NCBI RefSeq assembly: GCF_003443735.1
Contig: NZ_CP031969.1
Coordinates: 124,001 to 188,000, forward strand
Length of the DNA stretch: 64,000 nt
Direction: 5' to 3'
Source: Streptomyces sp. CC0208
GTDB lineage: Bacteria; Actinomycetota; Actinomycetes; Streptomycetales; Streptomycetaceae
The notes under the pieces are model-generated. The model saw only the letters and a list, made by a program, of their open reading frames with translations, was not told the origin of the DNA and did no database searches. Position 1 is the stretch's first letter, and every line of letters begins with the position of its first letter. A program made the translations under genes and the position numbers. Shown here one piece after another: positions 1 to 8,377 of this stretch.

Positions 1-813
1 AAGGAGATCCGACTCGTGTCGTCGACCGGGACGGTCCACGCCATCTTCCGTATCGGCAACGAACTTTCCGCGCGTTTCCCCCTGCGTCTGGCCGACGCCG
101 CCGAGACGCTGGCGGTTCTCGAACAAGAGGCGCAGGCGAGCGCGGAGTTGGCGCAGGTGTCACGGTTCCCCGTCCCGGAACCCGTCGCCCTGGGCAAGCC
201 CGGAGCGGGTTACCCCATGCCGTGGTCGGTGCAGACGTGGCTGCCGGGAACGATCGCCTTTGACGCCGATCCCAGTGGGTCGGAGGCTTTCGCGGAGGAC
301 CTCGCGGCCTTCATCGCGGCCCTGCGGGGCGCCGAGACGCGGGGGCGGGTGTTCAACGGCGAGAATCGTGGCGGCGTCCTCACTCACCACGACGACTGGA
401 TGGCGAAGTGTTTCCAGGAGAGCGAAGGGCTGCTCGACGTGCCCCGACTGCGCCGGACATGGGGCCACTTTCGGGAACTGCCCCGCACGGACGCTGACGT
501 GATGAGCCACGGTGACCTGATTCCCGGCAATGTACTGGTCACAGGAAACCGGCTCGGCGGCGTACTCGACACCGGCGGCTTCGGCCCCGCCGACCCCGCG
601 CTGGATCTGGTCAGTGCCTGGCATCTGCTGGAGTCGGGTCCCAGGCAGGTGCTGCGGCAGACGCTGCGCTGTGACGATCTGGAGTGGGAGCGCGGCAAGG
701 CATGGGCGTTCGAACAGGCCATGGGTCTTGTCTGGTACTACCTCGAGAGCAATCCGACGATGAGCAGCATGGGGCGCCGGACACTCGACCGCATTCTGGA
801 GTCGATGAAGTGA
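1..813 (+). CDS. Aminoglycoside phosphotransferase (APH/choline kinase-like) family protein, 5' end outside window
   Basis: Protein-kinase-like small-molecule phosphotransferase of the APH family. Numbering from the GTG at 16, the Brenner-type catalytic loop H165-G-D167...N172 and the metal-binding Asp in LDTGGFG (D185) are visible, followed by the PADPALDL motif usual in this family. The GTG at 16 has AAGGAG only 9 nt ahead, but the frame is open to base 1, and the protein begins at the strand normally preceded by 25-40 residues in this family (SSTGTVHAIFRIG). I infer that the gene starts upstream and is truncated by the window edge. Substrate cannot be inferred. It is convergent with the LacI regulator. 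Confidence 0.8.
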   Translation, partial: KEIRLVSSTGTVHAIFRIGNELSARFPLRLADAAETLAVLEQEAQASAELAQVSRFPVPEPVALGKPGAGYPMPWSVQTWLPGTIAFDADPSGSEAFAEDLAAFIAALRGAETRGRVFNGENRGGVLTHHDDWMAKCFQESEGLLDVPRLRRTWGHFRELPRTDADVMSHGDLIPGNVLVTGNRLGGVLDTGGFGPADPALDLVSAWHLLESGPRQVLRQTLRCDDLEWERGKAWAFEQAMGLVWYYLESNPTMSSMGRRTLDRILESMK

Positions 814-921
814 TGTCGTCCGGAGACGGGCGCCGACGCGCGAGTTGTGCCTGGCCCGGGGCGACGGCGGAGAAGTCACGGAGTGCGAGGTCCGGTGCGG
901 CCGCCAGCCCTGCCGAGGGGG

Positions 922-1950
922 TCAGGTCGTACCACGGACCGTCAAGCTCGGTGTCAGCACGATAGGGGGTGGCAGTTCGCCGGCCAGGAGTTGGTCGACT
1001 TGGTGGATGGCCAGTTCGCCCAGCCGTCGCTTGTCGATGTGGAGCGTGGTCAGTGGCGGGTCGACCAGGTCGACGACGCTCAACCCGTCGTAGCCCACCA
1101 GCGCACAGTCGTCCGGTACTTGGATCCCGGCCCGGCGGGCAGCCCTGAGCGCGCCGATCGCGACCAGGTCATTGAAGGCGACCACGGCTGTGAGCTCCGG
1201 GTGCGCGGCACGCAGCGCCTCGAACGCGGCGGCACCGCCGGCCGGGGACTGCTCAGCCATGACGACCCAGTCCTCGTCGACGGGAAGCGCGTGTTCGCCG
1301 GCGACTTCGAGGAAGGTGCGGTGCCGGACCATCGGGGCGCTGAGGCACTCGCAGTCGATCAAGCCGATCCAGCGGTGACCCCGGTCGATGAGGTGCTGCA
1401 TCCCTGCCCGGATCGCGGGCGCGGTGTCGATGTGGACCACCGCGTGGTTCGACGACTCCATCCCGCGATCGACCACGACCAGCGGCATGGTGCCCACGTA
1501 CGGCTCGAGCTGCGCATCGGTATGGCTGATGTAGCCGACAAGAGCGTCGACCTGCTGGCCGAGTGAGCGGACCAGGGCCAGCTCCCGGGACCGGTCGTTC
1601 TCGGTGCTGGCGACGAGCACCTGCCAGTCGCGTTCGTCCGCGGCCGCGATCACTCCGGCCACGAACTCCGGGAAGAAGGGATTGACCACGTCGGGGACGA
1701 TGAGCCCGACGGAAACGACATCCGGGCGGCTGAGCCCCCGGCCGAACCGGCTGGGCCGGTATCGCATCTGCTTCGCGACGTCGAGAACGCGTTGCTGGGT
1801 CGCCGGGTCGATCTCCCCCTTGCCGTTGATCGCCCGGGAGACGGTCTGATGAGACACGCCTGCCGCCTCAGCCACGTCGCGGAGCGTGACGCGCTTGACG
1901 GTTCTCAGACCTCGCGCCCTCTGATCGTCCGTTTTCCGCTGTCCGGCCAC
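922..1950 (-). CDS. LacI family transcriptional regulator
   Basis: 342-aa sugar-responsive repressor with a full LacI layout. The N-terminal helix-turn-helix with hinge helix (TLRDVAEAAGVSHQTVSRAI, about residues 21-40) is followed by a periplasmic-binding-protein-like effector domain (PDVVNPFFPEF, then VGYDGLSVVDLVDPPLTT near the C-terminus). Start is the GTG at 1950; about 20 residues precede the HTH, slightly longer than usual. It is transcribed away from the promoter/operator region at 2070-2098 and from the two GH5 genes, so it is a plausible local and autogenous regulator. This is inferred from position and operator-like repeats only. Confidence 0.92.
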   Translation of the reverse strand: MAGQRKTDDQRARGLRTVKRVTLRDVAEAAGVSHQTVSRAINGKGEIDPATQQRVLDVAKQMRYRPSRFGRGLSRPDVVSVGLIVPDVVNPFFPEFVAGVIAAADERDWQVLVASTENDRSRELALVRSLGQQVDALVGYISHTDAQLEPYVGTMPLVVVDRGMESSNHAVVHIDTAPAIRAGMQHLIDRGHRWIGLIDCECLSAPMVRHRTFLEVAGEHALPVDEDWVVMAEQSPAGGAAAFEALRAAHPELTAVVAFNDLVAIGALRAARRAGIQVPDDCALVGYDGLSVVDLVDPPLTTLHIDKRRLGELAIHQVDQLLAGELPPPIVLTPSLTVRGTT

Positions 1951-2069
1951 GTCGTCAACTCACTTCTGTTCTGGTCGCCCGATGCCAAGTCAACCAGGTT
2001 CACCGTCCTGCCGTGCCCTGGGCCGTCCGGCGGCGGGCGTTGACGGAAGCCGCGCCTCTGAGTCAGAAT

Positions 2070-2098
2070 CACGTTAACGGTCACGTTAACGGTAACGG
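2070..2098. promoter_or_regulatory. LacI-type operator repeats between lacI-like gene and divergent ORF
   Basis: Two direct copies of CACGTTAACGG (2070-2080 and 2082-2092) run into a partial third (TAACGG). Each contains the self-complementary core CGTTAACG. They lie 120 bp upstream of the LacI gene start and 20 bp before the GTG of the divergent ORF at 2118. This is the expected place for an autoregulated operator; binding is inferred. Confidence 0.55.
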
Positions 2099-2117
2099 AC
2101 CAGCGAAGGAGATCGCA

Positions 2118-2426
2118 GTGGCTTCTGCGAGGGGCCCTCTACCGCACGAACCTCACCCGACGCTCCGTGGCGTGTTCAGCGGCTGGCAGGCAAAGGCCGG
2201 CGTCTTCTCGGCGCTGCCGGACGCACCTGTGCAGCCGGATGATCCGCAGCCCTGGTGGCACCAGCTGAGAGCTCGACTGCAGAAGCCGAGCAGCGGTGCA
2301 CCTTCGCTCAGCCGCTCCACGGCGACCCGTCCCCGGGGTCCAGAGTTTGCTTGTCGAAGCGCTTCCGTCCTTGGGGCGTCAGGCGCGGCGTCACGCAAGC
2401 GGAGAACGCCCGGCTCCAGTGGGTGA
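2118..2426 (+). pseudogene. Decayed 5' remnant of a gene divergent from lacI-like regulator
   Basis: GTG at 2118 follows a strong Shine-Dalgarno (GAAGGAG, 2106-2112). The first 45 residues look like real protein, with patches such as VFSGWQAKAGVF and PDDPQPWWHQLR. After about position 2270 the reading frame becomes low-complexity Ser/Arg text and ends at 2426, and no continuation is recognisable in other frames. I read it as the start of a catabolic gene once controlled by the LacI repressor and now truncated. I cannot name the family; a glycoside hydrolase or sugar-pathway enzyme would fit the context. Confidence 0.4.
2353..2365. promoter_or_regulatory. Degenerate copy of the GTCGAAGCGCTTC operator half
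   Basis: GTCGAAGCGCTTC matches 13 of the 16 bp of the perfect palindrome at 2549-2564 but breaks in the right arm. It lies about 190 bp further upstream of the same GH5 gene, so it could be an auxiliary operator or a decayed one. Confidence 0.35.
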
Positions 2427-2548
2427 AGCGGGTGCTGGTTCGCCGCTCCCGGGCGTCAGCTTCGACCGTCCCCAGTGGACTCGATTCCGGTTCCATGCGG
2501 ATCAGCCCGTTCTCTCCGTCGTCAGGTTGCGCTAGGCTCCCGCCCCGT

Positions 2549-2577
2549 GTCGAAGCGCTTCGACGAAGACGTCTTCG
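2549..2577. promoter_or_regulatory. Two abutting perfect palindromes upstream of GH5-CBM gene
   Basis: GTCGAAGCGCTTCGAC (2549-2564, 16-bp perfect palindrome) overlaps by one base CGAAGACGTCTTCG (2564-2577, 14-bp perfect palindrome). The GCGC-centred inverted repeat is of the type bound by LacI-family regulators such as CebR in Streptomyces. The sites end 24-36 bp before the GH5 start codon, consistent with repression by a bound regulator. Confidence 0.6.
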
Positions 2578-2601
2578 GCTCGGGGAAGGCCTTTCGACTC
2601 A

Positions 2602-4332
2602 ATGGAGAGTTCCATGCCGAGCTCAACCGGTTTCACTCGTCGCCAGGTCATGACGACCTCCGCGGCCCTCGCCGTCACGGCGTTGTCCATCCCGACGGCC
2701 GCCCAGGCCGCTGCCCAGCCCACTGGTTCCGCCGCGTCGGCGTCCGCGCTGGACGTAGTCGCACACATGCAGCCCGGCTGGAATCTGGGCAACAGCTTCG
2801 AGGCCATCGGCGCCGACGAGACGGCGTGGGGCAACCCGCGGGTGACCCGGGCGTTTTTCCGCAGGCTGAAGGCGCAGGGCTTCCGAAGCATCCGGATCCC
2901 GGTGACCTGGGGCCAGCACGAGGGCCCGGCTCCGACCTATACCCTCGACCCGGTGTTCCTGGCCAGGATCAAGCAGGTGGTCGACTGGGCCTTGGCCGAT
3001 GGTTTTCACGTTCTGATCAACATGCACGGCGACGCGTGGCAGTGGGTGCCGAACATGCCGACCCGGCATGACGCGGTCCTGGCCCAATACACGGCCACCT
3101 GGCAGCAGATCGCGGCCACCTTCCGGGACGAGCCGCGCCGACTGCTTTTCGAGAGCATCAACGAGCCCTTCTTCACCGGCAGCTCCGGCGACGAGCAGAA
3201 CGCCGTTCTGATGAACGAGCTCAACACGACCTTCCACTCCGTCGTGCGCGCGACCGGCGGAGGCAACGCCGACCGCCTGCTCGTCATGCCGACCCTCGGG
3301 GACACCCCGGATCAGCCCAAGATCGACACCCTGCTCGCCACCTTCTCCGCGCTCGGCGACCCCAACCTCGTGGCCTCGATCCACTACTACAGCTTCTGGC
3401 CCTTCAGCGTGAACCTCGCCGGCTACACGACCTTCAACGCGGCCACCCAGCAGGACCTGACCGACACGTTCGACCTGCTGCACAGGTCCTTCGTGGCCAA
3501 AGGGATCCCAGTCATCGTCGGTGAGTACGGGCTGCTCGGCTGGGACTCCGGCCCCGGCACTGTCGAACAGGGTGAGACGCTCAAGTACCTCGAGTATCTC
3601 GGCCACTACGCGCGCTACCGGGGCTTGACCACGATGCTGTGGGACAACGGCAGTCGCTTCAACCGCCGCACCCTGCAATGGAACGACCCGAGCCTCTATG
3701 CGCAGATACGTTCCAGCTGGACCGGACGCTCCGGCACCGCGTCCACCGATCAGCTCTTCGTGCCCAAGGGCAAGACCCCGACGGACGCGACGATCACGCT
3801 GAACCTCAACGGCACCAGGTTGCTGAGGATCGATGTCGGCACCCGCCCACTGATCCGGGGCGTGGACTACACCGTCAGGGGCGACACATTGACGATCGCA
3901 GCGGCGACGCTCGGCCGGCTGACCGCATCACAGGAGTACGGCACGAATGCCGTCCTGTCCCTCCGGTTCACGAAAGGAGTTCCTTGGGCCGTCAACGTCA
4001 TCACCTATGACAAGCCGGTACTGACGAGCGCGACGGGTACGACGACCTCGCTGGTGATACCCACCGCGTTCAACGGCGACAAGTTGGCGACCATGGAGGC
4101 CGTCTACGCCGACGGCACCGCCGCCGGTCCGCAGTCCTGGACGACGTACAAGCAGTTCAACGTGGCCTTCACACCGGACTACACCGCAGGCACGATCACC
4201 TTGCCGACCGCGTTCTTCGACGGTGTCACCGACGACACCACCGTGACCCTCACCTTCCACTTCTGGAGCGGGGCGATCCTGACGTACACGCTGACCAGGT
4301 CCGGTACCGCAGTCACGGGCACCTCTGCCTGA
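2602..4332 (+). CDS. Secreted GH5 endoglucanase-like glycanase with CBM_X2/CBM46-like modules
   Basis: Extracellular beta-glycanase, probably acting on cellulose or a related beta-glucan. A Tat signal peptide is visible (TRRQVM at 12-17, hydrophobic stretch, cleavage near AQA-AA at 37). The GH5 barrel spans about 50-375, with acid/base E188 (ESINEP) and nucleophile E308 (VGEYG). An Ig-like CBM_X2 module (about 383-470) and a CBM46-like C-terminal module (about 471-570) follow, resembling the tri-modular GH5_4-type enzymes. The second ATG at 2614 has GGAGAG 4 nt ahead and keeps the whole Tat signal, so it may be the true start. It lies behind the palindromes at 2549-2577. Confidence 0.9.
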   Translation: MESSMPSSTGFTRRQVMTTSAALAVTALSIPTAAQAAAQPTGSAASASALDVVAHMQPGWNLGNSFEAIGADETAWGNPRVTRAFFRRLKAQGFRSIRIPVTWGQHEGPAPTYTLDPVFLARIKQVVDWALADGFHVLINMHGDAWQWVPNMPTRHDAVLAQYTATWQQIAATFRDEPRRLLFESINEPFFTGSSGDEQNAVLMNELNTTFHSVVRATGGGNADRLLVMPTLGDTPDQPKIDTLLATFSALGDPNLVASIHYYSFWPFSVNLAGYTTFNAATQQDLTDTFDLLHRSFVAKGIPVIVGEYGLLGWDSGPGTVEQGETLKYLEYLGHYARYRGLTTMLWDNGSRFNRRTLQWNDPSLYAQIRSSWTGRSGTASTDQLFVPKGKTPTDATITLNLNGTRLLRIDVGTRPLIRGVDYTVRGDTLTIAAATLGRLTASQEYGTNAVLSLRFTKGVPWAVNVITYDKPVLTSATGTTTSLVIPTAFNGDKLATMEAVYADGTAAGPQSWTTYKQFNVAFTPDYTAGTITLPTAFFDGVTDDTTVTLTFHFWSGAILTYTLTRSGTAVTGTSA

Positions 4333-4361
4333 AAACGGGCCATCAGGACTGAGGCGATATC

Positions 4362-4716
4362 TCAGGCGGTGAGTTCGGAACGTTTCTTGTAGCAGGTCAG
4401 GGCGGCGGCGAGGCCGAGGAAGGCAAGAAGGTGGCTGCCTTTTCGTTCGTACCGGATGGGTGAGGCGGCGGTGACCGAACAGCCGGGAGACCGCTCGATC
4501 TCCCAGCGATGCCGCCCGCGCCGTTCGGAGGACTCGATGCCCGGCCGGGCGATCCGGCTGACGATGTCGCGTTCGCGCAGCCAGGAAGGGATGTCGGCGG
4601 AGTGGCAAGCCTTGTCGGCGCGGAGTTCGGCGAGGTGCTTGCGGCGCGGTCCACGCCGGGACCGCCGCTGGTCCCCCTGTCACCAGAGGCTGGAGGGCCA
4701 GGCTGTCGTTGGTGGC
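4362..4716 (-). mobile_element. IS5-type transposase remnant, multiple frameshifts
   Basis: Reading the minus strand, the C-terminal third of a DDE transposase is recognisable but split over frames. NDSLALQPLVTG lies near 4716-4680, then the frame changes to LRADKACHSADIPSWLRERD, IARPGIESSERRGRHRWEIER (the conserved DDE glutamate region), a short +1 stretch SRLFGHRRLTHP, then back to YERKGSHLLAFLGLAAAL and a stop at 4362. The N-terminal DDE aspartates and terminal repeats are missing. It sits directly downstream of the GH5 gene. The 170 bp to the next small gene hold nothing I recognise. Confidence 0.7.
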
Positions 4717-4887
4717 CGCGCCGGGGCGCGAGCGTCGCGGTGGGTGGCGGCGTTGCCGGTCCGGCCCTGCCTGGCGCCGGGCCGACGGGATTCTCCGGCG
4801 GCGCCGGGTCCATCGGCTCCGCGCTCTGAAATTCATCGCCGGGACGCGAGGCGTCTGCCCTCGCCTCCCCCGGCAAAGGAGAATCAG

Positions 4888-5007
4888 GTGAACGGATTCG
4901 GTCTCGTTGTACTGATCGTCATCGTGGCAGCGGTGGCTGCGGTGAGCATGTGGCTGCAGGGCACGGGATTCCGTGACTATCTGCGTCGTCGGCGTGGAGA
5001 GCGGTGA
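4888..5007 (+). CDS. Small single-pass membrane protein (39 aa)
   Basis: GTG start 6 nt after a perfect AAAGGAG (4875-4881). The product begins MNGFGLVVLIVIVAAVAAVS, a strong transmembrane helix, followed by a basic cytosolic tail (DYLRRRRGER). No family is recognised. It is isolated between an IS remnant and 320 bp of empty sequence, but the ribosome-binding site and clean topology argue for a real gene. Confidence 0.55.
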   Translation: MNGFGLVVLIVIVAAVAAVSMWLQGTGFRDYLRRRRGER

Positions 5008-5330
5008 GGAGCCGACGCGACACGTCTACGAAGCGGGCGCTCGGCCATTGATCCGGTACCTGGCACAGGGTGGTGGGGCCGCATGGCCGACGGGTCTACA
5101 GAGCAAACTGGCCGCCTCCTGGCGAGGACTGCCCGTCACCTACGCGCGGAGGCGACCACTTCGCCACGGTCGGCAGGCCGGGCCTTCAGAAGCCGCTGAG
5201 CAAGATCCACAGCGCCGCCGGGTTCTCCGCAGGAGGAGGCGCGACGGCGCTGGCGGTTCGGATCAGTGGGCCTGTTCCCTACTCGGGTTCGATGCCCGAG
5301 TTCGGTGACTGAGGGAGACAGGCGTGGGCG
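5008..5330. other. Intergenic region without recognisable gene
   Basis: No supported coding frame. A short plus-strand reading frame at 5084 lacks a family match. The only structure is the hairpin at 5281-5301. Confidence 0.5.
5281..5301 (-). terminator. Putative hairpin terminator after GH5-CBM13 gene
   Basis: ACTCGGG and CCCGAGT (7-bp perfect arms, 7-nt loop) lie 30 bp past the stop codon of the minus-strand GH5 gene. There is no U-tract, which is usual in Streptomyces. The loop sequence imitates a tRNA T-arm, discussed separately. Confidence 0.4.
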
Positions 5331-6821
5331 TCAACTCCTGGCCCACTGCTGGTTGGTGCCACCGTTGCAGTACCAGACGTCGACCGACGTGCCGTTGCCG
5401 GTGCCCGCTCCGGCCGCATCCAGGCAGAGCGCCGGGTTCGCGACACTGGTCACGGAGAGGTCCGCGTTCACGTTCCACTGCTGCGTCGCCGCGCCGGTGC
5501 AGTCGGTGATGATCACGGGGTCGCCCGCCGTGGCGCCACTTCCTCCCACGGTCATGCACTTGTTGCCGTAGACGGTGAGTTGCTTGTCCGCGTTCCAGTT
5601 CCAGGACTGGTTGCCGCCGGCGTTGCAGTCCCAAAGGTCGAGCTGGGTGCCGTTGGCCGTGCTGAAACCAGGTACGTCGACACAGCGGTTGGAACCCACT
5701 CCGCGCAGGACCTCACCGGGAGGTGCGGGCGGCAGGTTGTTGACGGGCGGGGTCTTGCCGAAGCCGTAGCCCCAGCGCAGCAGTGCCACGCCGGTGGCGC
5801 TGTTGTCGACCAGGTTGCCCTGGGAGTCCAGCGACTCGATCGAGTAGGCGTCACCGAAGCGCAGCCCCGGCCAGTACACCAGTCCCATCCCCTTGCTGCG
5901 GGCGGTGTTGGCGACGGCCGCCAGGTAGGAGGTGTAGATGTTGCCGTTCCACGCGCCGTAGTTCAGACCGATGGTCATCGGGGAACCGGCCTCGTCGATG
6001 ATCGTCCGCCCGGCGTACTTGCCGATCCTGGCCTCTAGGTCGGCGGTCCAGTCCGACTGCTGGGTGTAGCTGTTCCAGAATCCGTAGAAGTGCAGGGACA
6101 GCAGTGTTCCCCGCAGGGCGGGCGCCGCACCGACACCGGTGACGTTGTCGTTGTAGCCGGTACCGCTGATCACGACACGGCCGCGCGGGACGTCCTTGTG
6201 CTGGGCCAGCCAGCCGCTGGTGACGGACACCCACTGGTCCAGGGTGTAGCCGTGGGGCTCGTTCATGGGCTCGAAGTAGACCCGCGGGTTGTGCTTGTAC
6301 TCCCGCACAACCGTGTTCCACATCGTCTTCCAGGCCGCCGTGTCGTCGACGAGGCCGTCCTTGCTGGAGTCGGCCTCCCAGTAGCTGACGATGACCTTGT
6401 CACCCTGGGCCGTGGCCGCGTCGATCGTCGCGCGGTACGACTTCCACCAAGTGGTGCCCACACTTGCCGGGTTGATCGGCAGTCGCAACGTGTTGGCGCC
6501 CAGGTTCTTCTTGAAGCCGCTCACCATCTTCTGCGTGGTGCGGTACACGGTGCGGTAGTTGTCGTTCACCGACAGTCCGCTGGGCACCACGGCGTCACTG
6601 GCGTAGTTGTCGCGCGGGTCGGCCCAGTTCACTCCGCGGAAGTCACTGGTACGGCCCTTCGAGGCGGGCTTCACCGCCGCGTGTGAGGTGGTTGACGCCT
6701 CGGCGGCCGGCTGGGCGAGGGCGGGAGCGGGAGCGGCGGCACCCAGGAACATGAGCGTCGCGCCGAATCCGGCCATGAGCACACTGGCCAGTCTTCTCGA
6801 CCTGGTCGGGGGTTTCGTCAT
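5331..6821 (-). CDS. Secreted GH5 glycanase with C-terminal ricin-type (CBM13) lectin domain
   Basis: 496-aa exported glycoside hydrolase. The signal peptide (MTKPPTRSRRLASVLMAG..., cleavage near ALAQPAA) has an RSRR segment rather than a clean Tat motif. The GH5-like barrel (about 58-350) carries MNEP with acid/base E188 and probable nucleophile E277 (IIDEAG). A Pro-rich linker (358-370) leads to a beta-trefoil lectin with three QxW repeats (405-407, 447-449, 491-493). The start is chosen at 6821, where GGAG lies 6 nt ahead and the signal peptide begins; the frame is open further upstream but is not protein-like. Substrate is probably a plant beta-mannan or glucan. A 24-bp palindrome lies 110 bp upstream. 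Confidence 0.88.
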   Translation of the reverse strand: MTKPPTRSRRLASVLMAGFGATLMFLGAAAPAPALAQPAAEASTTSHAAVKPASKGRTSDFRGVNWADPRDNYASDAVVPSGLSVNDNYRTVYRTTQKMVSGFKKNLGANTLRLPINPASVGTTWWKSYRATIDAATAQGDKVIVSYWEADSSKDGLVDDTAAWKTMWNTVVREYKHNPRVYFEPMNEPHGYTLDQWVSVTSGWLAQHKDVPRGRVVISGTGYNDNVTGVGAAPALRGTLLSLHFYGFWNSYTQQSDWTADLEARIGKYAGRTIIDEAGSPMTIGLNYGAWNGNIYTSYLAAVANTARSKGMGLVYWPGLRFGDAYSIESLDSQGNLVDNSATGVALLRWGYGFGKTPPVNNLPPAPPGEVLRGVGSNRCVDVPGFSTANGTQLDLWDCNAGGNQSWNWNADKQLTVYGNKCMTVGGSGATAGDPVIITDCTGAATQQWNVNADLSVTSVANPALCLDAAGAGTGNGTSVDVWYCNGGTNQQWARS

Positions 6822-6931
6822 GTCGTCTCCAGTGACGGGGAAATCGTGGAGGGCGGAGTGCGGGTTCGTCACCTGAGCCGAGGCACTGATGAAACAGGGT
6901 CCGAATAAAGCCACTTGGACCCCTTTTTTCG

Positions 6932-6955
6932 GGCCATGGTTACGTAACCATGGCC
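6932..6955. promoter_or_regulatory. 24-bp perfect palindrome upstream of GH5-CBM13 gene
   Basis: Half-site GGCCATGGTTAC at 6932-6943 is followed immediately by its exact inverse to 6955. The core GGTTACGTAACC is of the LacI/GntR operator type. It is 111-134 bp upstream of the minus-strand start codon at 6821. The rest of 6822-7313 holds no supported gene, only C-rich repeats near 7222-7258. Confidence 0.6.
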
Positions 6956-7313
6956 GGACATTGACACGGCACCCGCACTGGCGACAAGACCCGTGACAGT
7001 TCTGAAATACGCCGGACCCATGCGCTGGACGCTGTGGGACGCCTGTACGGCGTCGAAGATCGTCGTGGCCGGGTCGGCTCCTGCGTGGCTTCGCCGCGTA
7101 CCGGAGACGAAGAGCACGGCCTGGCGCCAGGCCACCACCTACGCGCCCATGGCACCCCTCGGCATACGCGCCTCCTCCTCCGCTCGCACACCTGAAAGCC
7201 GGCGGGACGGTGGAGTTCCCGGCCCGCACCCGCACCCCCGCACCCCCGCACCCCCGCACTCCATGCTTCCGGGGGCCGTTCCGGGACCCCTCCCGACGCT
7301 GTACCGGTAGGCA

Positions 7314-7941
7314 TTGCGTCAGACTCGTGAAAGGGGAAGTGCATGGTGGGAGCACGCGCGGGGGCGTTCCCGGCCGTCGGCCGTCGTAGCCCTGGTCGCC
7401 GTACCACTGTCGGCGTGTGGCGCGGCGGCGCCGCAGACGTCGCGGGAGGAGTTGTTCCAGGCGTACGTCGACTCGACCCACGTGAAGAACGACTGGTTGG
7501 GCGATGAGGGCGGGACGAGTGCGGACCGGATGGCGAACTTCGCCTCTCGCAGCACGGCGACCGCATTGCTGTCCCCACTGCTGTCCGCCCGGCGTTCCGG
7601 TCAGGAGTCAGAGCGAGTCGCTGGAGCTGATCACGCTGTACGTGGCACACACATCCGGTAAGGTCACGGCGCTCTTCGCCTCCCATGGCAGGACCTACGC
7701 GGGTGACCTGGACAGCTCCCGCCATCACAACGACCTGCTCGGTTCGGACTACGTGATCCTCACGCCGGCCGACCTCACCTCCGTATCGGGTGCAGGACCG
7801 GTCGTCGCGGTCTCCGGGCACACGGCCACGGACGGGCAGCCATGGCTCGTCGGCACGACCGTCGTGGTGCTGGGGCTGGTGCTCGGAGCCGCTATCGGCG
7901 CGCGGGCGGCCCACCGGCGTACCGCGGAGGTACACCCGTGA
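7314..7941 (+). pseudogene. Frameshifted lipoprotein/membrane protein gene
   Basis: Two reading frames together make one plausible protein. The first contains a lipoprotein-like signal (VVALVAVPLSACGAA) and EELFQAYVDSTHVKNDWLG. The second, entered near 7590, contains LELITLYVAHTSGKVTALF, then an exported domain and a C-terminal helix (WLVGTTVVVLGLVLGAAIGA) with a basic tail. ATG 7342 has the best Shine-Dalgarno (AAGGGGAAG) but lies in a third phase, so a second shift near 7370 is likely. The end overlaps the next gene by GTGA, as in an intact operon. Either a recent pseudogene or sequence errors; family unknown. Confidence 0.5.
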
Positions 7942-8372
7942 CCGGCTCGCCGAACGACCAGGGCGCGGCGGAATCCCTGCCCGAGGAGGAGAGGGAGGGG
8001 GACGCCCGCAGACCCCGCGTGATCACCATGGCGTTCTGGCTGCTGATCGCGGCCACGGTGCTCTGGATGTCCGTCGTCGGGGGCGGTGACCCGGCCGGCA
8101 TACAGCCGGACACTCAGATACTCACCGTCTACCTCGTGTTCGCCGTACGCATCCGTCGCAGCCGGTGGAAGGCCAGGGTCGCCGTCACGGCCGCCGCGGT
8201 CTGGCTCTGCGTCGTCCTGGGGGCCCGGGCGCGGGGCTTCACGGCGCCGGAGTATCCGTACGGGCGGGAGTACGCCATGTTGGACATCATGGCGGTGTTC
8301 CTGGCCGGCACAGGCGTAGCCCTGCTCTACGGCCGTCGAGGCAACACGTACTTTCGTCGGCGGCCGAGGTGA
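7938..8372 (+). CDS. Small integral membrane protein (144 aa), unknown function
   Basis: GTG start 7 nt after GCGGAGG, overlapping the preceding frameshifted gene by 4 nt. An acidic N-terminus (EEEREGDARRP) is followed by four hydrophobic segments: ITMAFWLLIAATVLWM, ILTVYLVFAV, VAVTAAAVWLCVVLG and IMAVFLAGTGVALLYG, with a basic C-terminal tail. No family is recognised. It is probably co-expressed with the upstream exported protein. Confidence 0.65.
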   Translation: MTGSPNDQGAAESLPEEEREGDARRPRVITMAFWLLIAATVLWMSVVGGGDPAGIQPDTQILTVYLVFAVRIRRSRWKARVAVTAAAVWLCVVLGARARGFTAPEYPYGREYAMLDIMAVFLAGTGVALLYGRRGNTYFRRRPR

Positions 8373-8377
8373 CGGCG

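Noticed and set aside
5281..5301. tRNA gene suggested by a T-arm-like loop
   Set aside because: No acceptor, D- or anticodon arms can be folded upstream; only the T-arm imitation exists.
7222..7262. CCCGCACCC repeats as a CRISPR-like or regulatory array
   Set aside because: Short, imperfect C-rich low-complexity sequence without spacers.
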